From NCBI RefSeq assembly GCF_009711185.1, contig NZ_WMIF01000002.1, positions 186,001-250,000 on the forward strand: a DNA stretch of 64,000 nt, written 5' to 3'. Below the pieces are notes generated by a model. It was given only the letters and a program-made list of their open reading frames with translations, was not told the origin of the DNA and made no database searches. A program made the position numbers and the translations under genes. The DNA is from Paracoccus limosus (GTDB lineage Bacteria > Pseudomonadota > Alphaproteobacteria > Rhodobacterales > Rhodobacteraceae). Shown here piece by piece: positions 63,764 to 64,000 of this stretch. Within the stretch, counting starts at the first letter, position 1. The number at the start of each line of letters is the position of its first letter.

Positions 63764-63838
63764 ATGAATTCCATCATTTATCTGGTCGGCCTCGTCGTGG
63801 TCGTGCTGTTCATCCTGTCGATGCTGGGCCTGCGCTGA
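63764..63838 (+). CDS. 24-residue single-helix membrane microprotein
   Basis: An ATG with AAAGGA 6-7 nt upstream opens a 24-codon frame. The product begins MNSIIYLVGLVVVVLFILSM and ends LGLR, then TGA: a short polar N-terminus, one continuous hydrophobic helix of about 18 residues and a C-terminal arginine. I recall closely similar tiny proteins in other Rhodobacteraceae, without known function. It is transcribed away from ugpB and towards the DeoR-family gene. It could regulate or stabilise a membrane complex, like other bacterial single-helix microproteins. Confidence 0.7.
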   Translation: MNSIIYLVGLVVVVLFILSMLGLR

Positions 63839-63874
63839 CGTTGCGTCGATTGCAGCCGCGCCGGGCCGGGGCCG

Positions 63875-64000
63875 CTATGCACAGACCCGGATCCGGGTGT
63901 TCCATTCGGCGCAGCGCGCGCTCAGTTCGGCCGGCAGCGGCTTGTCGGTAAAGACGGTGTCGATCTCGGACAGGCTGGTGATGCGGGCGGGGGCAGTACG
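63875..64000 (-). CDS. DeoR/GlpR family transcriptional regulator, C-terminal end (cut by window edge)
   Basis: The last 41 codons of a minus-strand gene read through the window edge and end at TAG (63875-63877). The sequence APARITSLSEIDTVFTDKPL followed by PAELSARCAEWNTRIRVCA is the typical C-terminus of the DeoR/GlpR effector domain, where the IDTVFTD segment is part of the sugar-phosphate-binding core. The helix-turn-helix lies outside the window. It is upstream of, and in the same direction as, the ugp operon, which makes it a likely regulator of glycerol-phosphate uptake. Confidence 0.85.
   Translation of the reverse strand, partial: RTAPARITSLSEIDTVFTDKPLPAELSARCAEWNTRIRVCA

Noticed and set aside
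1..64000. tRNA, rRNA, tRNA-Sec, insertion sequences, prophage or integrative elements.
   Set aside because: No TTCGA-type T-loop with a matching acceptor stem, no ribosomal RNA stretch, no transposase or integrase-like protein and no flanking inverted repeats were found by reading both strands.

Overview
The window is a GC-rich, gene-dense stretch of alphaproteobacterial chromosome, most likely from Paracoccus or a close Rhodobacteraceae relative. This rests on the ChvE/GguAB-type sugar transporter, BamF (DUF3035), the TIGR02186-TSUP pair, SDHAF4 (DUF1674) and the Pcm-like/TolC pair, judged by recall of these families rather than by a database search. No rRNA, tRNA, CRISPR array, insertion sequence or prophage was recognised. 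Most neighbouring genes overlap by 4 nt or are a few nt apart, so the window reads as a series of operons.

Positions 1-12900 are a sugar-catabolism island on the minus strand. A three-gene ABC importer (chvE, mmsA/gguA, mmsB/gguB) is followed without a real break by an aldonate dehydratase, galactose 1-dehydrogenase, dgoK, dgoA, an SMP-30 sugar lactonase and an aldose 1-epimerase. Together these cover the whole non-phosphorylative De Ley-Doudoroff route from D-galactose (and probably L-arabinose to the aldonate stage) to pyruvate and glyceraldehyde 3-phosphate. A divergent LysR regulator faces chvE across an inverted repeat placed near -65. At the downstream end sit a GntR/FCD regulator and an L-threonate-type dehydrogenase, whose promoter has a perfect 12-bp palindrome in its spacer.

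Positions 12900-30970 hold housekeeping and envelope genes: a small GNAT protein, efp, a small conserved protein behind a long structured leader, cidB/cidA, smc (TTG start), a YbjN-like protein, RidA, a GDPD, a COG3146-type acyltransferase-like protein, TIGR02186 with a TSUP permease, surE-pcm-degenerate M23 lipoprotein, a PopZ-like protein, tolC, a second Pcm-like protein and a thioesterase.

Positions 31000-50995 carry a zinc-binding peptidase-like protein, an aldo/keto reductase, FucU, a small secreted protein, a tripartite-type RND pump (adaptor and permease) translationally coupled to selD, SDHAF4, an RsmB-type RNA methyltransferase, a heparinase II/III-like protein, purH, lspA, bamF, an active/inactive M16 peptidase pair, mutL and a DUF3775 protein.

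Positions 51000-64000 carry a minus-strand group (PQQ-type sugar dehydrogenase, LYS1-type saccharopine dehydrogenase, NlpC/P60, M17 aminopeptidase, a helical protein), then a carbonic anhydrase and a pirin. They are followed by a ugpBAEC glycerol-3-phosphate importer operon with a quinone oxidoreductase-like gene and a DUF1304 gene at its end. The right edge has a 24-residue membrane microprotein gene and the C-terminal end of a DeoR/GlpR regulator. The observations most worth a second look are the structured leader of the small conserved gene at 14169, the microprotein at 63764, the RND-selD coupling, the PopZ-like protein and a short dispersed repeat found at 1 and at 48639.
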